Below are positions 32,601 to 42,681 of a stretch of DNA of 64,000 nucleotides, in pieces. Within the stretch, counting starts at the first letter, position 1. Every line of letters begins with the position of its first letter. The DNA is taken from contig CP087969.1 in assembly GCA_024703915.1 (NCBI GenBank), positions 682,001 through 746,000 on the forward strand. The letters run 5' to 3'. The position numbers and the translations under genes are program-made. Under the pieces are notes generated by a model. It did not search any database, was not told the DNA's origin, and saw only the letters and a list, made by a program, of their open reading frames with translations. This DNA comes from Massilia sp. H-1 (GTDB lineage Bacteria > Pseudomonadota > Gammaproteobacteria > Burkholderiales > Burkholderiaceae_D).

Positions 32601-35600
32601 AGCATCACCGATGCCGACAGCGCGGCCAGCTTCGTGGCAGGCACCCTGACCGGCACCTACGGCAGCGTGGCGCTGCAGACCAACGGCCAGTGGGTCTATA
32701 CGGCCAGCAGCGCGCACAATGAATTCGTCATGCTAAGCAGTACCTACAGCGACGTCTTCACGGTGACCAGCGCCGACGGCACCACCAGCACCATCGCCGT
32801 CAACATCCTGGGCACCAACGATGCGGCAGTTCTCAGCACGGCCACGGTCAACCTGACCGAAACCAACGCCACCCTGAGCGCATCGGGCAACCTGACCGTG
32901 TCCGATGTCGACAGCACCGCCGCCTTCAATGCTTAAGCACCGTCACCGGCACCTACGGCAGCCTGACGATCAACGGCTTGGTAAGCGCCTGGACCTACAA
33001 CGCCAGCTCGGCGCACAATGAATTCGCAGTGGCACCACCTACACCGACGTCTTCACCGTCACCAGCGCCGACGGCACCAGCACCACGGTCACCGTGCGCA
33101 TCATTCAAGGCACCAACGACGCCGCGATCCTGAGCACGGCCACCGTGGCACTGACCGGAAACGAACGCGCCGCTGACCGCTTCCGGCACGCTGAGCGTGT
33201 CCGACGTCGACAGCACCGCCGCCTTCAATGCTTAAGCACCGTCAGCTAAGCACCTATGGCAGCCTGACGATCAACGCAGGCTTGGCGCCTGGACCTACAC
33301 GGCCAGCACCGCGCACAACGAGTTCGTCGGCGGCACCACCTACACTGACGTCATCACCGTCACCAGCGTGGACGGCACCAGCACCACCGTGACCGTCAAC
33401 ATCCTGGGCACGAACGATGCCGCGGTGATCAGCGTGGCCACGGTCGACCTGACCGGAAACGAGACGCCGTCCTGACCGCCAGCGGCACGCTCACCATCAC
33501 CGATGCGGACAGCGCCGCCAGCTTCGTCAGCTTAAGACGGTTGCTTAAGCAGCTACGGCAGCCTGACCATCAATGCAGTAAGCGCCTGGACCTATTCGGC
33601 CAGCACCGCGCACAACGAGTTCGTCGGCGGCACCACCTACACCGACGTCTTCACCGTGACCAGCGCCGACGGCACCACCAGCACCGTGACCGTGCGCATT
33701 CTGGGCACCAACGACGGGGCCGTCATCAGCGCGCCGGTCGTGAACCTGACCGGAAACGAATGCGGTTCTCACGGCCAGCGGCACCCTGACGATCACCGAT
33801 CCGGACAGTGCCACCACCTTCACGGCTTAAGCACCATCGGCGGCACCTACGGCAGCCTGACCATCAATGCGGCCGGTGCCTGGAGCTACACGGCCAGCAC
33901 CGCGCACAACGAGTTCGTGGCTTAAGCACCGTCTACAGCGATGCGTTCATCGTCACCAGCGCCGACGGCAGCACCAGCACCGTCACCGTGCGCATCACCG
34001 GCACCAACGACGCCGCCGTGCTGAGCACGGCCACGGCGAACCTGACCGAGACCAACGCGGTCCTGACCACTTCCGGCACCCTGACCGTGAGCGACGTGGA
34101 CAGCGCCGCCACCTACGTTGCGGGCACCACCATGCCGCGCCTACGGCAGCCTGACCATCAATGCAGTAGGCGCCTGGACCTATACGGCCAGCACCGCGCA
34201 CAATGAATTCGTGGGCGGCACCACCTACACCGACATCATCACTGTCAGGAGCGCGGACAACACGGCCACCACGGTCACCATCAACATCCTGGGCACCAAC
34301 GACGCCGCCGTCATCAGCGCCACCACGGTGCCGCTGACGGAAACGAACGCGGTGCTGACGGCCAGCGGCACGGTGGCCATCAGCGACGCGGACAGCGCCG
34401 CCACCTTCGTCGTCATAGCACCTTCACCGGCACCTACGGCAGCCTGTCGATCAACAGCGCCGGCGTGTGGAACTACACGGCCAGCTCGGCCCACAACGAG
34501 TTCATGCGGCGGCAGCACCTACAGCGACACCTTCACCATCACGTCGGCCGACGGCACCACCAGCACCATCAAGGTCAATATCATTCAAGCACCAACGACG
34601 CGCCGGTCGCCGTCAACGACACCAACACCATGACCGAAGATTCGGGCGTGACCACCCTGACCGTGACCGCCGCCCATGGCGGTCATTCTCGGCAGCGCAG
34701 GCATGGACACGGATCCGGAATCGGACGCCCTGACCGTCACCGGCATCAACAACATCGACGGTACCGGCGCAGGCACGGTCGGCACGGTCGGCGTGGCGTT
34801 CTCGGGCGCCTACGGTTCGCTGACCCTGAACGCGGACGGCAGCTACACCTACGTACTGCGCAACAGCAGCGCCGAAGTGCAGAACCTGATGGCCGATGAG
34901 ACCGCCTACGACCGCTTCACCTACACCGTCAGCGACGGCAAGGGCGGCACCGACACGGCCATCCTGACCATCGCGGTCAACGGCGCGATGGACCTGTCAG
35001 CCGGCCCGGCCACGCTGACCGCCCTGCCGAATGCCGCCAACGGCCTGACCGGCGCCTACTACGGCTACAACGAGACCGCCACCACCAGCGGCCGCACCCA
35101 CAGCGACGACGGCCTGGCCACCTTCGGCAACCACAACGCCACGGGCAACCTCAATTCGGTCGAGGACATGGCGTACATCATGGACGGGCGCAACACGCTG
35201 GTAGTACGGCGGCACCGTGGTCGGCACGGCCAATTCGGCCATTGCCAGCTCGGCCGACGTGACCTTCCTGGCGCGTTCGCTGGCCTACGGCGACAGCCCG
35301 ACCGTCACCAACGCGCTCGGTTCGAACAGCAACGTGGCGGTAGGCGGCACGCTGCCTGCGGTCAATTCGGGCAACAGCAACCAGGGCCTGACCAACTTCC
35401 TCGACCAGGACAAGGGCACGGCCGTGGTCCAGACCGGCGCCTAAGCAACACCAACGGCACCTCGGGCCTGGGCAGCACGACCGACGCGGCCGTGCGCCTG
35501 TCGGGCCAGTTCTACGTGCAGCCGGGCTTCTACGACTTCCGCGTGTACGCCGACGATGGCTTCCCGCCTGAACGTGGCTAAGCCAGACCCTGCTCGAATT

Positions 35601-36825
35601 TGACGGCAACCAGTCGCCGACCACGCGCATCTTCCGCAACGTGCAGCTGTCGAACCTGGAAGGCGGCCTGCAGGACATCGAGCTGCTGTACTGGGAACAG
35701 GGCGGCAACGCGGTGCTGAGAATCGAGTACAAGGCGTCCAGCGACCCGACCTCGTCCTACCAGGTACTGTCGCTGACCAACACGGCGATGTTCTCGGCCG
35801 AGGCGGCGCCGACCTTCTCGGATCCGCAGATCCAGGACCTGGTCTACGACAGCGGCACCGCGACCTGGCAGATGCGCACCGGCGCCCGCCTTGACGGCGA
35901 CGCCAGCGGCAATACCCTGACCGGGGCCGCCGGACGCGATCTGCTCTCGGGCAATGGCGGCGCCGACACCCTGTACGGCTACGGAGGCGCCGACCGTCTG
36001 GACGGCGGCAGCGGCAACGACACGCTGTACGGCGGCGACGGCAACGACGTGCTGATCGGCGGCACCGGCACCGACCGTCTCGAAGGCGGCCTGGGCGACG
36101 ACATCTACATCCTCAACGACGCGCTCGACACGCTGGTCGAGGCGAACAATGCTTAAGCATCGATACGGTCCAGCTCGACGCGGGCTACGCCAGCGCCAGC
36201 TACACGCTGACCAGCCGCTTCGAGAACCTGACCGCGACCGTGTCGACCAATGTCAGCCTGACCGGCAATGCGTCCGACAACCGGATCGAGGGTGGCAGCG
36301 GCAACAATGCCATCAGCGGCCTGGACGGCAACGATTACCTGATCGGCGGCGCCTAAGACGACAGCCTGACCGGCGGCGCCGGTTCGGACACCTTCGCCTG
36401 GCGCCTGGCCGACAAGGGGAGCAGCCAGCGCAGCCGGGGCCGACACGATCACCGACTTCACCCAGGGCGGCGGCTACAGCAATATCGAGTCGGGCACGCT
36501 GGGCGTGGCGGTGGGCGGCGGCGACGTGCTCGACCTGCGCGACTTGCTGCAGGGCGAACACACGAGCCTGGGCGTGACCAACCCGGCCACCGCCTCGGTG
36601 GCGATCTCGAATCTGCAGAATTACATCCACATCGAGATCAGCGGCGCCAACACGATCCTGCACATCAGCAGCAGCGGCAGCTTCAGCGGGACCAGCAATA
36701 CCGGCGAAGACCAGACCATCACGCTGAGCAATGTGAACCTGTACAGCCAGCTGTCGATCACCAACGGCGACGACGCGACGCTGCTGCGCACGCTGCTCAA
36801 GAACGGCACGCTGGTGGTGGACTGA
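14668..36825 (+). CDS. lapA: Giant LapA/BapA-like RTX biofilm adhesin
   Basis: ATG at 14668 (GGAG 8 bases upstream) to TGA at 36825, about 7,380 codons. Order: N-terminal retention module (MANAGNIIGNVTVLVGHATV; SLDELLEETAAS at about 107-118; SSFVELLRI); an Ig-like domain (about 15170-15475); three cadherin-like tandem repeats (15490-16340); about 62 VCBS-like repeats of about 98 residues; a PA14-like domain (GLTGAYYGYNETAT); RTX calcium repeats; and a type I secretion C-terminal domain ending LKNGTLVVD. The T-A-A-S at 115-118 lies where LapA is cut by LapG. The frame is interrupted dozens of times by TAAGC-type tokens; parallel repeat copies show the intended reading, so I treat it as one intact gene. 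Secreted by LapBCE, surface-held, promoting attachment. Confidence 0.93.
15490..16340 (+). repeat. Three cadherin-like (Big_9-type) repeats within lapA
   Basis: Three units of about 95 residues share EDTPLTI, NDVDADGDPL, VNGTVAIVGGNVVFTP, GPASFTYTVADG and AVNDVPV. The DXDXD-like loop suggests calcium binding. They separate the retention and Ig-like region from the long VCBS array. Confidence 0.85.
16341..34597 (+). repeat. About 62 tandem VCBS-like repeats (about 294 bp each) within lapA
   Basis: Counting the NDAAV block gives about 62 units at a mean spacing of 294 bases. Core: TYGSIAIDANGAWNYTASSA, HPEFVAGTNYSDVFTVTSAD, GTTSTITVNILGTNDAAVIS, TATANLTETDAVLTASGNLT, ITDADSAATFVAGTIAG. Three subtypes occur: IDANGAWNYT...HPEF (dominant 17.3-26.5 kb), LQANGQWQYT or QWVYT...HNEF (scattered, dominant 27-31 kb) and INAAGVWNYT (31-34.5 kb). 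Two units have SNGNAV instead of TNDAAV (near 20.19 and 26.94 kb). Near-identical DNA between neighbours makes the copy number uncertain in any assembly. Confidence 0.9.
35890..36400 (+). repeat. RTX hemolysin-type calcium-binding repeats of lapA
   Basis: Nonapeptide GGXGXDXUX motifs: LLSGNGGADTLYGYGGADRL, DGGSGNDTLYGGDGNDVLIG, GTGTDRLEGGLGDD, then after a spacer IEGGSGNNAISGLDGNDYLI and DDSLTGGAGSDTF. In type I substrates they fold on calcium outside the cell, next to the C-terminal secretion signal. Confidence 0.92.
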
Positions 36826-36847
36826 CGGGGGAATGAAGCGGTAATTG

Positions 36848-36885
36848 AAAACACCCTGCAGGCGCAAGCTTGCAGGGTGTTTTTT
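36848..36885. terminator. Bidirectional rho-independent terminator between lapA and lapD
   Basis: AAAACACCCTGCA pairs with TGCAGGGTGTTTT around a ten-base loop, with A- and T-tracts on both sides. It ends the convergent lapA and lapD transcripts; it overlaps the last codon region of lapD. Confidence 0.88.
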
Positions 36886-38824
36886 AGGCGAGGTCGGTGC
36901 CTGGCGCGGCCGGATCCTGCACGCCGGGGCCGGTGGCGCCGTCGAAACCGAGGCCGGTCAGGGCGGCCAGTTCCTCGCCGTCGGAGACGCCCTCGGCGAA
37001 CACTTGCATGCCCATCTTGTGGGCAATCCCGTTCAAGCCCTTGAGGAAGATCTGGTTGCTTAGAAGCGTTGGTGTTGACGTCGCGCACGAAGCTGCCGTC
37101 GACCTTGACGTAATGGAGCGCCATGTCGTGCACCAGGCTGATCTGCTTGAAGTGGCGTCCGAAGTGCTCGATCCCGAGCTTGCAGCCGCTCCAGCGCACG
37201 GCGTCGCAGAACACGCGGAAGGCGTCGAGCTGGGCGAACACGCCGCTCTCGGGCACTTCCAGCCACAGGCGTGAGGCGGCCGCCGGGCGCGCCGCGATCA
37301 GGTCCAGCAACTGGTGGCGGAAATCCTTGTCCTGCACCGAGCGCGCCGACAGGTTCACGGCCAGGCCAGGCAGGGCCGGGTCGCGCGCCAGTTCCTCCAG
37401 GCCGAGCGTGACGGCCACCAGGTCCAGGCGCGTGGTCAGGCCGAGCCGCTCGGCGATCGGCAGGAAACGCGCGGCCGGGAACCATTCGCCGCCGAACATC
37501 AGGCGCAGCGCCGATTCGCGGTGCACCACCCTGCCCGTCAGGTCGAGCACGGGGAAGCTGGCCAGGCGCACCCAGCGCTGCTCGAGGCTGCGCAAGATCA
37601 GCTTGGCCCATTCGTCGGCCGTGCGCGGCGCCTCGGCGATATTGAGCGGCAGCGCCGCGCGCACGGCCGACACGCCATGCGCCTCGGCCGCGGCCAGCGC
37701 CGTGTCGACCTGGGACAGCAGCGCGCCCAGATCGAGACCGAACTGGATCGGGCCGATGCCGACATAGACCAGGGCGTCGCTGCCGCTGCGCTGCGCGGCG
37801 ATGTCATGCCGCCACGGCGTCGAGCAGCTGCCTGGCGACCGCCTGCGGATCGGCGGCGCGCAACACGAGCGCGAAGTCGCTGCCGTTCAGGCGCGCCGCG
37901 AAGCCGCCCTCGTGCTGCTGGGCCTGGGCTTCGACCAGGGCGCCGATCGCGCCCAGCATGGTATCGGTGGCGCGCCGTCCCAGCTGGCGGTTCAGCTCGG
38001 CCAGCTGGGCCAGCCGCAGCAGGATCAGGCTGCCCTGGGCGCCGTCTTCGACGGCCAGCGTCTCGCGCATCTGTTCCATGAAGTGGTGGCGATTGGCCAG
38101 CCCGGTCAGGGCGTCGGTGTTGGCGTCGCGCCGGATCGCTTCGAGGCGCTCGGCTTCTTCGGCGAACATCGACTTGAGCAGGGTGACGGCCGAATTCATG
38201 GCGCCGGTCAGCTGGCGCAGTTCCGGCACGTTCGATTCGGGGGTGGTGATGAAGCGGCGCTCGGCGATCGCGCGCGCCTGTTCGACCACGCCGTCGAGCG
38301 GGCCCTTGAGGCGGCGCAAAATCAGGGTGGCCAGGTAGCCTAGCCACGAAGCCGGAAATGGCCAGCGCGGCGATCATTTGCAGGGTCGAATTCCACAATG
38401 CCTGGTAGGCGAACTGGCTGCGGCTGACGATGGTGATGGTGCCGACCTGCTTCCAGCCGGTGGTGATGTGGGCGCGGCCGGGGGCGGCCTCGATCGGCAG
38501 CAGCGCGGCGAACCAGCCGGGCACGCCGCGCTCGGACGGGGCGGCGCGCCGTTCGACCAGGGGCTTGCCGCGCGGGGTCGACCAGGGTGATGGCGTCATA
38601 GTGGCCGCTGTCGAACATGGCCGCGATCGACAGTTCCAGTTCGACCGGGTCGGCCGCGCGCTGCCCGAGCGCCTGGGCCAGCACGTTGGCGTTGTCGATG
38701 TTTTTCATCTCGAGCTGGGTCTGCAGATAGGAGCGCGCCGACAGCGTGGTGGCCAGCAGGCCATAGAGCCAGCGAGCAGGGTTCCGATGATCAGGGCGAT
38801 CCAGAGTTGGCGGTACATCGACAT
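36884..38824 (-). CDS. lapD: LapD-type c-di-GMP receptor with degenerate GGDEF and EAL domains
   Basis: Reconstructed protein of about 645 residues, ATG at 38824 (GAGG 8 bases upstream; ATG at 38818 possible). Order: membrane helix; periplasmic LapD/MoxY domain with ATTLSARSYLQTQLEMKNID and AITLVDPAGKPLVERR; second helix (MIAALAISGFVA); HAMP (GPLDGVVEQARAIAERRF); GGDEF domain with NGSDF instead of GGDEF; EAL domain with RESALR instead of EAL, keeping VKVDGSFVRD. Loss of both catalytic motifs is typical of LapD, which binds c-di-GMP in its EAL domain and sequesters LapG. Breaks near 37060, 37800, 38340, 38570 and 38770. Next to lapG and convergent with lapA. Confidence 0.92.
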
Positions 38825-38856
38825 GAGGGTGCCTCACTAAATAAAGAAATTAAACA

Positions 38857-39556
38857 TTATTCGAAGCCTTCGCGGCGCGCTGCAACAGGTCCTGCCAGGC
38901 CGACAGGCGTTCGGTCCCATGCGGCCCTGGCGCCAAGCATGGCCACGCTTAAAAAACACGCCTTCCCGGTTGAAGCTGAACACCGGCGCCAGGTCGCTGC
39001 GGCGCGCGGCCGGGCGGATCTCGGTGATCAGGTTGTCGAGAATGAGCGGGTCGGCGTCCGGCGCCGGGTAATAGGCCAGCACCATGTGGGCTTGCTGGAC
39101 GGCGCTGGCAGGGCCGCCCAGGCGCGCGCACGTAGATCAGGCGCAGCTGGCTGTCGGGCACCTCGAGCGCGAGCAGGGAAAAGTATTTTGCGATAACAAA
39201 GTCTTCGCAGTCGCCTTTCCCTTTTATCATCGCCTCGAACGGGGTGGCCCAGAAATCGGACTTGCCCCACACGGCCATGTCGTCGGCGAACTCAGTAGCG
39301 ATGGTTGAAAAATTCGTTCACCCGGCGCAGCTTGATGTCGAGCGTCTGCTGGCGGTTATCGTCGAGCATCCTGGACCAGTCGCGCAGCACCGGGGCGGCG
39401 GCTGCCGCCGCCTGGGCCCGTGCCTGCAGGCGGCCGGCGTCGAGCGCCAGCGCCGAGCCACCCAGCAGGATGGCGGCCGCAAGCAGCGCGGGCCAGCGGC
39501 CGGGCGGTTCGGCGGCGCACTAGCTTGCCGGGATGGGTGGACACTCGCAAGGGCAT
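38857..39556 (-). CDS. lapG: LapG-type periplasmic transglutaminase-like cysteine protease
   Basis: Reconstructed protein of about 230 residues. N-terminal signal or anchor (ALLAAAILLGGSALAL); DWSRMLDDNRQQTLDIKLRR, VNEFFNHRYEFADDMAVWGK; catalytic Cys in KGKGDCEDFVIAKYFSLLAL; His in QQAHMVLAYYPAPDADPL; Asp in ILDNLITEI. This Cys-His-Asp arrangement defines bacterial transglutaminase-like cysteine proteinases, whose best-known member cuts the LapA retention module. The frame breaks near 39530, 39300, 39115 and 38945, partly at error tokens. Start assigned to the ATG at 39556; ribosome site weak. Only 32 bases separate it from lapD, so the two are probably co-transcribed. Confidence 0.9.
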
Positions 39557-39834
39557 GGCCAGGCTGATGCCTGATTGTAGTTAGCAAAAAGAAATATCTT
39601 TTGTGTTTAAGCAAAGAACCGAGAACAAGATTACAATACGGGAAATCGCAAAAAAAGAAATAACGCGCTTTACATAGTTGCGTGTGAACATCCAATTTAG
39701 CGAACTGAACGTATAAGCTATGCAGGCGGCGTGGGATCTTGCCCTGCTTAGCTGCAGATATTGCCATTATGCATTACTTTTAACGCGAAACACACACTTT
39801 CCAGTCGAATCGGCTGCCAAGGAAACCCATCAAA

Positions 39835-41300
39835 ATGACGTTGAAAACCACCTGCGCCCTGCTCGCCCTTGCCTTCGCCTCGGTCGCCGTCCAGGCGCAA
39901 ACCCAGAGTCTCAAGGACGCGAGCCAGCAGGCCGTGTTGTCCAACCCCGAGATCCTGGCGCGCTGGCATGCTTTCGAGGCGGCCAGCCACGAGCGCGGGC
40001 AGTAAAGCATGCTGCCTATCTGCCGCGCCTGGATCTGACGGCCGGAGCCGGACGCGACGACCTGCAAGATCCGCTCAAGAGCAACAATCTGAACCGCCAT
40101 GCGAGTTCGCTGACGCTGACCCAGACCCTGTACGACGGCGCGCTGACCTACAACGACGTGGCCCGCCTCGACCACCAGCGCATGGCACGCCTGTATGAAT
40201 TGCGCGACATGTCAGAGACGGTGGTGCTGGACGTGGTGCGCACCTATGCCGACGTGCAGCGCTACCGGCGCCTGGTCGAACTGGCCGAGGAAAACTACGT
40301 GCGCCACCGCGCCGTGTTCATGCAGATCCAGAAGAAGACCCAGGCCGGCGTGAGCCGCCGGGTCGACCTCGAGCAGATCGCGGGGCGCCTGGCGCTGGCC
40401 GAATCGAACCTGCTGCAGGAAACGGCCAATCTGCACGACGTCAGCGCGCTACCAGCGCCTGGTGGGCGTGGCGCCGACGAGCGCGCTGGAACCGATGACG
40501 GCGCTCACCAGCGCCATGCCGCAAACGCCGAACGCGGCGCTGGGCAGCGCGCTCAAGTCGCATCCGGCGCTGCTGGCGGCGGTCGAGAACGTGCGCGCCA
40601 ACGACAAGGCCAGCAGCATCCGGCGCGCCAGCTTCGCGCCCAAGGTGGACGTGCGGCTGCGCTCTGACCGCAGCGGCAATGTGGGCGGCATCGCGGGCCG
40701 CACCAGCAATGACGCGGTCGAGATTCAGATGTCGTGGAACCTGTTCAACGGCATGAGCGACGTGTCGCGCGTGCGCCAGCAGGCCGACTTGATCAACGTA
40801 GCGCGCGATCAGCGCGACAAGGCCTGCCGCGACGTGCGTCAGACGCTGCTGATCGCCTACAACGACACCGTCAAGCTGACCGAGCAGCTGAGCTATCTGG
40901 ACCAGCACCAGCTGTCGATCGAGAAGGCGCGCGACGCCTACCGCAAGCAGTTCGACATCGGCCAGCGTTCGCTGCTCGACTTGCTCGATTCGGAAAACGA
41001 ATTGTTCCAGTCCAAGCGCGTATGCGAATGCCGAGTTCGACCGCGTGTTCGCGTATGCCCGCACCCATGCTTAAGCATGGGCACGCTGCACCAGGCGCTG
41101 GGCCTGTCGCGCCAGGAGCCGGGCGAGCTGCCGGTCATGGGCAAGCAGGACGACCAGGAAGAGATGGCGCAGAACTGCCCGGGCGAAGCGGTGCCGACCT
41201 ATGTGATCGACAAGGCGAAGCTCAATGAGCGGGCCAAGGAGTATATTTTTGAGCGATGGTGGCGCCGGAACCGGCAGCCGCGCCTGTCATCAAGAAGTAA
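39835..41300 (+). CDS. lapE: LapE-type TolC-family outer-membrane pore
   Basis: ATG at 39835 with AAGGAAA upstream; reconstructed length about 485 residues. Signal peptide MTLKTTCALLALAFASVAVQ, ending AQA. Two TolC-type repeats of coiled coil and strand: HASSLTLTQTLYDGALTYND, RTYADVQRYRRLVELAEENY and KKTQAGVSRRVDLEQIAGRL in the first; AVEIQMSWNLFNGMSDVSRV and RKQFDIGQRSLLDLLDSENE in the second. It would complete the LapB-LapC-LapE exporter. Breaks near 40005, 40449, 41022, 41072 and 41262; the one at 41072 contains CTTAAGC. It is transcribed away from lapG. Confidence 0.92.
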
Positions 41301-41390
41301 GGCAAGGTCGCCCTCGCTGAGGGCCTGGGCGGCCTTGACTGTGGTGCTCTCGACGCGATCTGAGGATGGTGTCTGAGTCCGCTAGCGCCC

Positions 41391-41683
41391 CTAAGCCGAC
41401 CTTCCACGCATTTCCTCGAACTCACGAACATAGTGTTCGGTGGGAAGAGCAGTTCCTGCCTCCTTGATCTCCCCAGTCGATTTGCTCACCATGAGTGGTG
41501 CGTTTCCTCCTAACGCATAAATGTAGTTGCCGGTAGCGAGGAAATCCGCCGTGTTATAGAAAAAGGCGAAAGTGGCTGATGTCTCAAAAGGGGAAGGCAG
41601 CAGCACCAGTTCTTCTTCGCATTGTTGTGCTAACCGACGCAAATGCTGTTCGGCAAGCGCGGCACCTCTACTTCGCTAAGCAT
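41391..41683 (-). CDS. YrhB-like immunity-type protein
   Basis: ATG at 41683 with AAGGAG 7 bases upstream. Downstream the readable frame is LVLLPSPFETSATFAFFYNT, GGNAPLMVSKSTGEIKEAGT, PTEHYVREFEEM, matching small YrhB-domain proteins (roughly 95 residues). A one-base shift near 41665 separates the start from the main frame. No partner toxin is visible. An intergenic element copy lies 15 bases upstream. Confidence 0.68.
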
Positions 41684-41697
41684 TTTGGGCTCCTTGG

Positions 41698-41718
41698 TAA
41701 CGCCTGCTTGTGGCCGAT
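41698..41718 (-). repeat. Recurring intergenic element, copy 6
   Basis: Minus-strand ATCGGCCACAAGCAGGCGTT, 15 bases upstream of the start at 41683. Confidence 0.55.
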
Positions 41719-41762
41719 CTCTACCGCCCCGAAGCAGACCTAGACACGGCTGTGCAGGCGGC

Positions 41763-42032
41763 CTAATTGTTGAGCTTGTAAATCCGCTCGATCTCTGCAG
41801 GAGAAAGCCGCAACAAGTTCCGTTCAATGAGTTCAGGGGCGACAGCGGGCGGGAAGTACATCGTGATAATTTCGCCCCCCGGACGTTCTTTTGTCGTGCG
41901 AGACTCATACGGCAAATCGCATTCATCTCCAAGGTAGTCGTCAAGGAAGTCGAAAAGCTCGTAGTCCTCAACAACGACAATGCACCGATTTTCGTCTAGC
42001 CCAACGCTGATATAGGGGAGAATCTGCTTCAC
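41763..42032 (-). CDS. Hypothetical small protein
   Basis: 89 codons from a GTG at 42032 (AGGA about 8 bases upstream); a longer frame to 42053 has no ribosome site. Residues VKQILPYISVGLDENRCIVV, DYELFDFLDDYLGDECDLPY and EIITMYFPPAVAPELIERNL; ends IERIYKLNN. Soluble and acidic. Not recognised; context suggests the same immunity-like cassette class. Confidence 0.65.
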   Translation of the reverse strand: MKQILPYISVGLDENRCIVVVEDYELFDFLDDYLGDECDLPYESRTTKERPGGEIITMYFPPAVAPELIERNLLRLSPAEIERIYKLNN

Positions 42033-42066
42033 GATTTGTATCCTACGTAGCAAAAGGTCTCAAGCA

Positions 42067-42088
42067 AAGGTCCGGTTCTGGCTTAGCA
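42067..42088 (-). repeat. Recurring intergenic element, copy 7 (with an error token)
   Basis: Minus-strand reads TAAGCCAGAACCGGACCTT. Replacing the TAAGC token by the GCCGGC reading gives CGGCCAGAACCGGACC, matching the other copies. It lies 35 bases before the start at 42032. Confidence 0.5.
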
Positions 42089-42092
42089 CCCG

Positions 42093-42603
42093 TCAGGTCG
42101 AGGAAAGCGACAACACTCTATCAGAAAGAATCACGCTATCGTTCCCATGCTGCCCGTGACGCCAAGACGCATCTTCGTAGCGCACATAATACTCGGCGCT
42201 CCCGCGCAGCCAAGGCCAACTTGCTTAACATCGACAGGAAATCCACGAGCTTGAAGGTTGCGCCATCAAGGTCCTGAGGGAAAAATGTGATCTCACAGAA
42301 TACGCTGTCTGGTTCATCCCAGTGGAAGTACGCTTGAATATGCTCAGGGTTGCTGCCGCCATTCCAAACAGTGGATATCGAGCCAGATACCTGTCCAAGA
42401 TTGCCTCGCAACTCGGCTTTTGCTATATCCTCGCCTTCACCCGTCATCGCCTGAACCAAAGTCCAAGATGATTCTAGAACCCTTAGGACGTCAATCGCTC
42501 CAGATGTCGAAATGCGTTCGGCAAAGTTGATATCTCTACACGAACCATCGCAGTCCAGAAGGGCGGTTTCAACGTGGAATCGAGTACGTTCGTCTATGTT
42601 CAT
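42093..42603 (-). CDS. Hypothetical protein, immunity-like (one frameshift)
   Basis: Starts MNIDERTRFHVETALLDCDG; central ISTVWNGGSNPEHIQAYFHW and VFCEITFFPQDLDGATFKLV. The main frame ends at 42136 in unnatural arginine-rich sequence. Dropping one G from a GGG run near 42203 gives a better end, EYYVRYEDASWRHGQHGND, to a TGA at 42093. This looks like a homopolymer error rather than the GCCGGC type. Family not recognised. Copy 8 of the intergenic element lies 23 bases upstream. Confidence 0.65.
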
Positions 42604-42625
42604 CAGAATGGCGGTATGGACAGGT

Positions 42626-42644
42626 AGGTCCGCTTTTGGCCGAT
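42626..42644 (-). repeat. Recurring intergenic element, copy 8
   Basis: Minus-strand ATCGGCCAAAAGCGGACCT, the copy closest to consensus, 23 bases upstream of the start at 42603. Confidence 0.6.
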
Positions 42645-42681
42645 CCTGGTCGGTCAGCGCTGCGGTTTGAGCTAGTACAAC

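Noticed and set aside
16341..34597. Dense regular repeats resembling a CRISPR or satellite array
   Set aside because: The period of about 294 bp is in-frame protein-coding (VCBS-like) and the units are full coding copies, not short repeats with unique spacers.
16341..34597. Many long antisense frames (for example 26565-27398 and 25695-26546, minus strand)
   Set aside because: They recur with every repeat unit, give low-complexity GDGxVAR/AGRAVGTGDRE sequence, and are shadows of the adhesin frame.
16500..34600. Recurrent TTAAGC strings as a mobile element, recombination site or programmed frameshift signal
   Set aside because: They replace six expected bases rather than being inserted between them, vary in length, and occur in unrelated genes on both strands wherever GCCGGC is expected.
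14668..36825. The adhesin as a decayed pseudogene
   Set aside because: Reading resumes in the correct frame after each token, and the repeats, RTX motifs and secretion signal are well preserved. Random decay would not target one hexamer.
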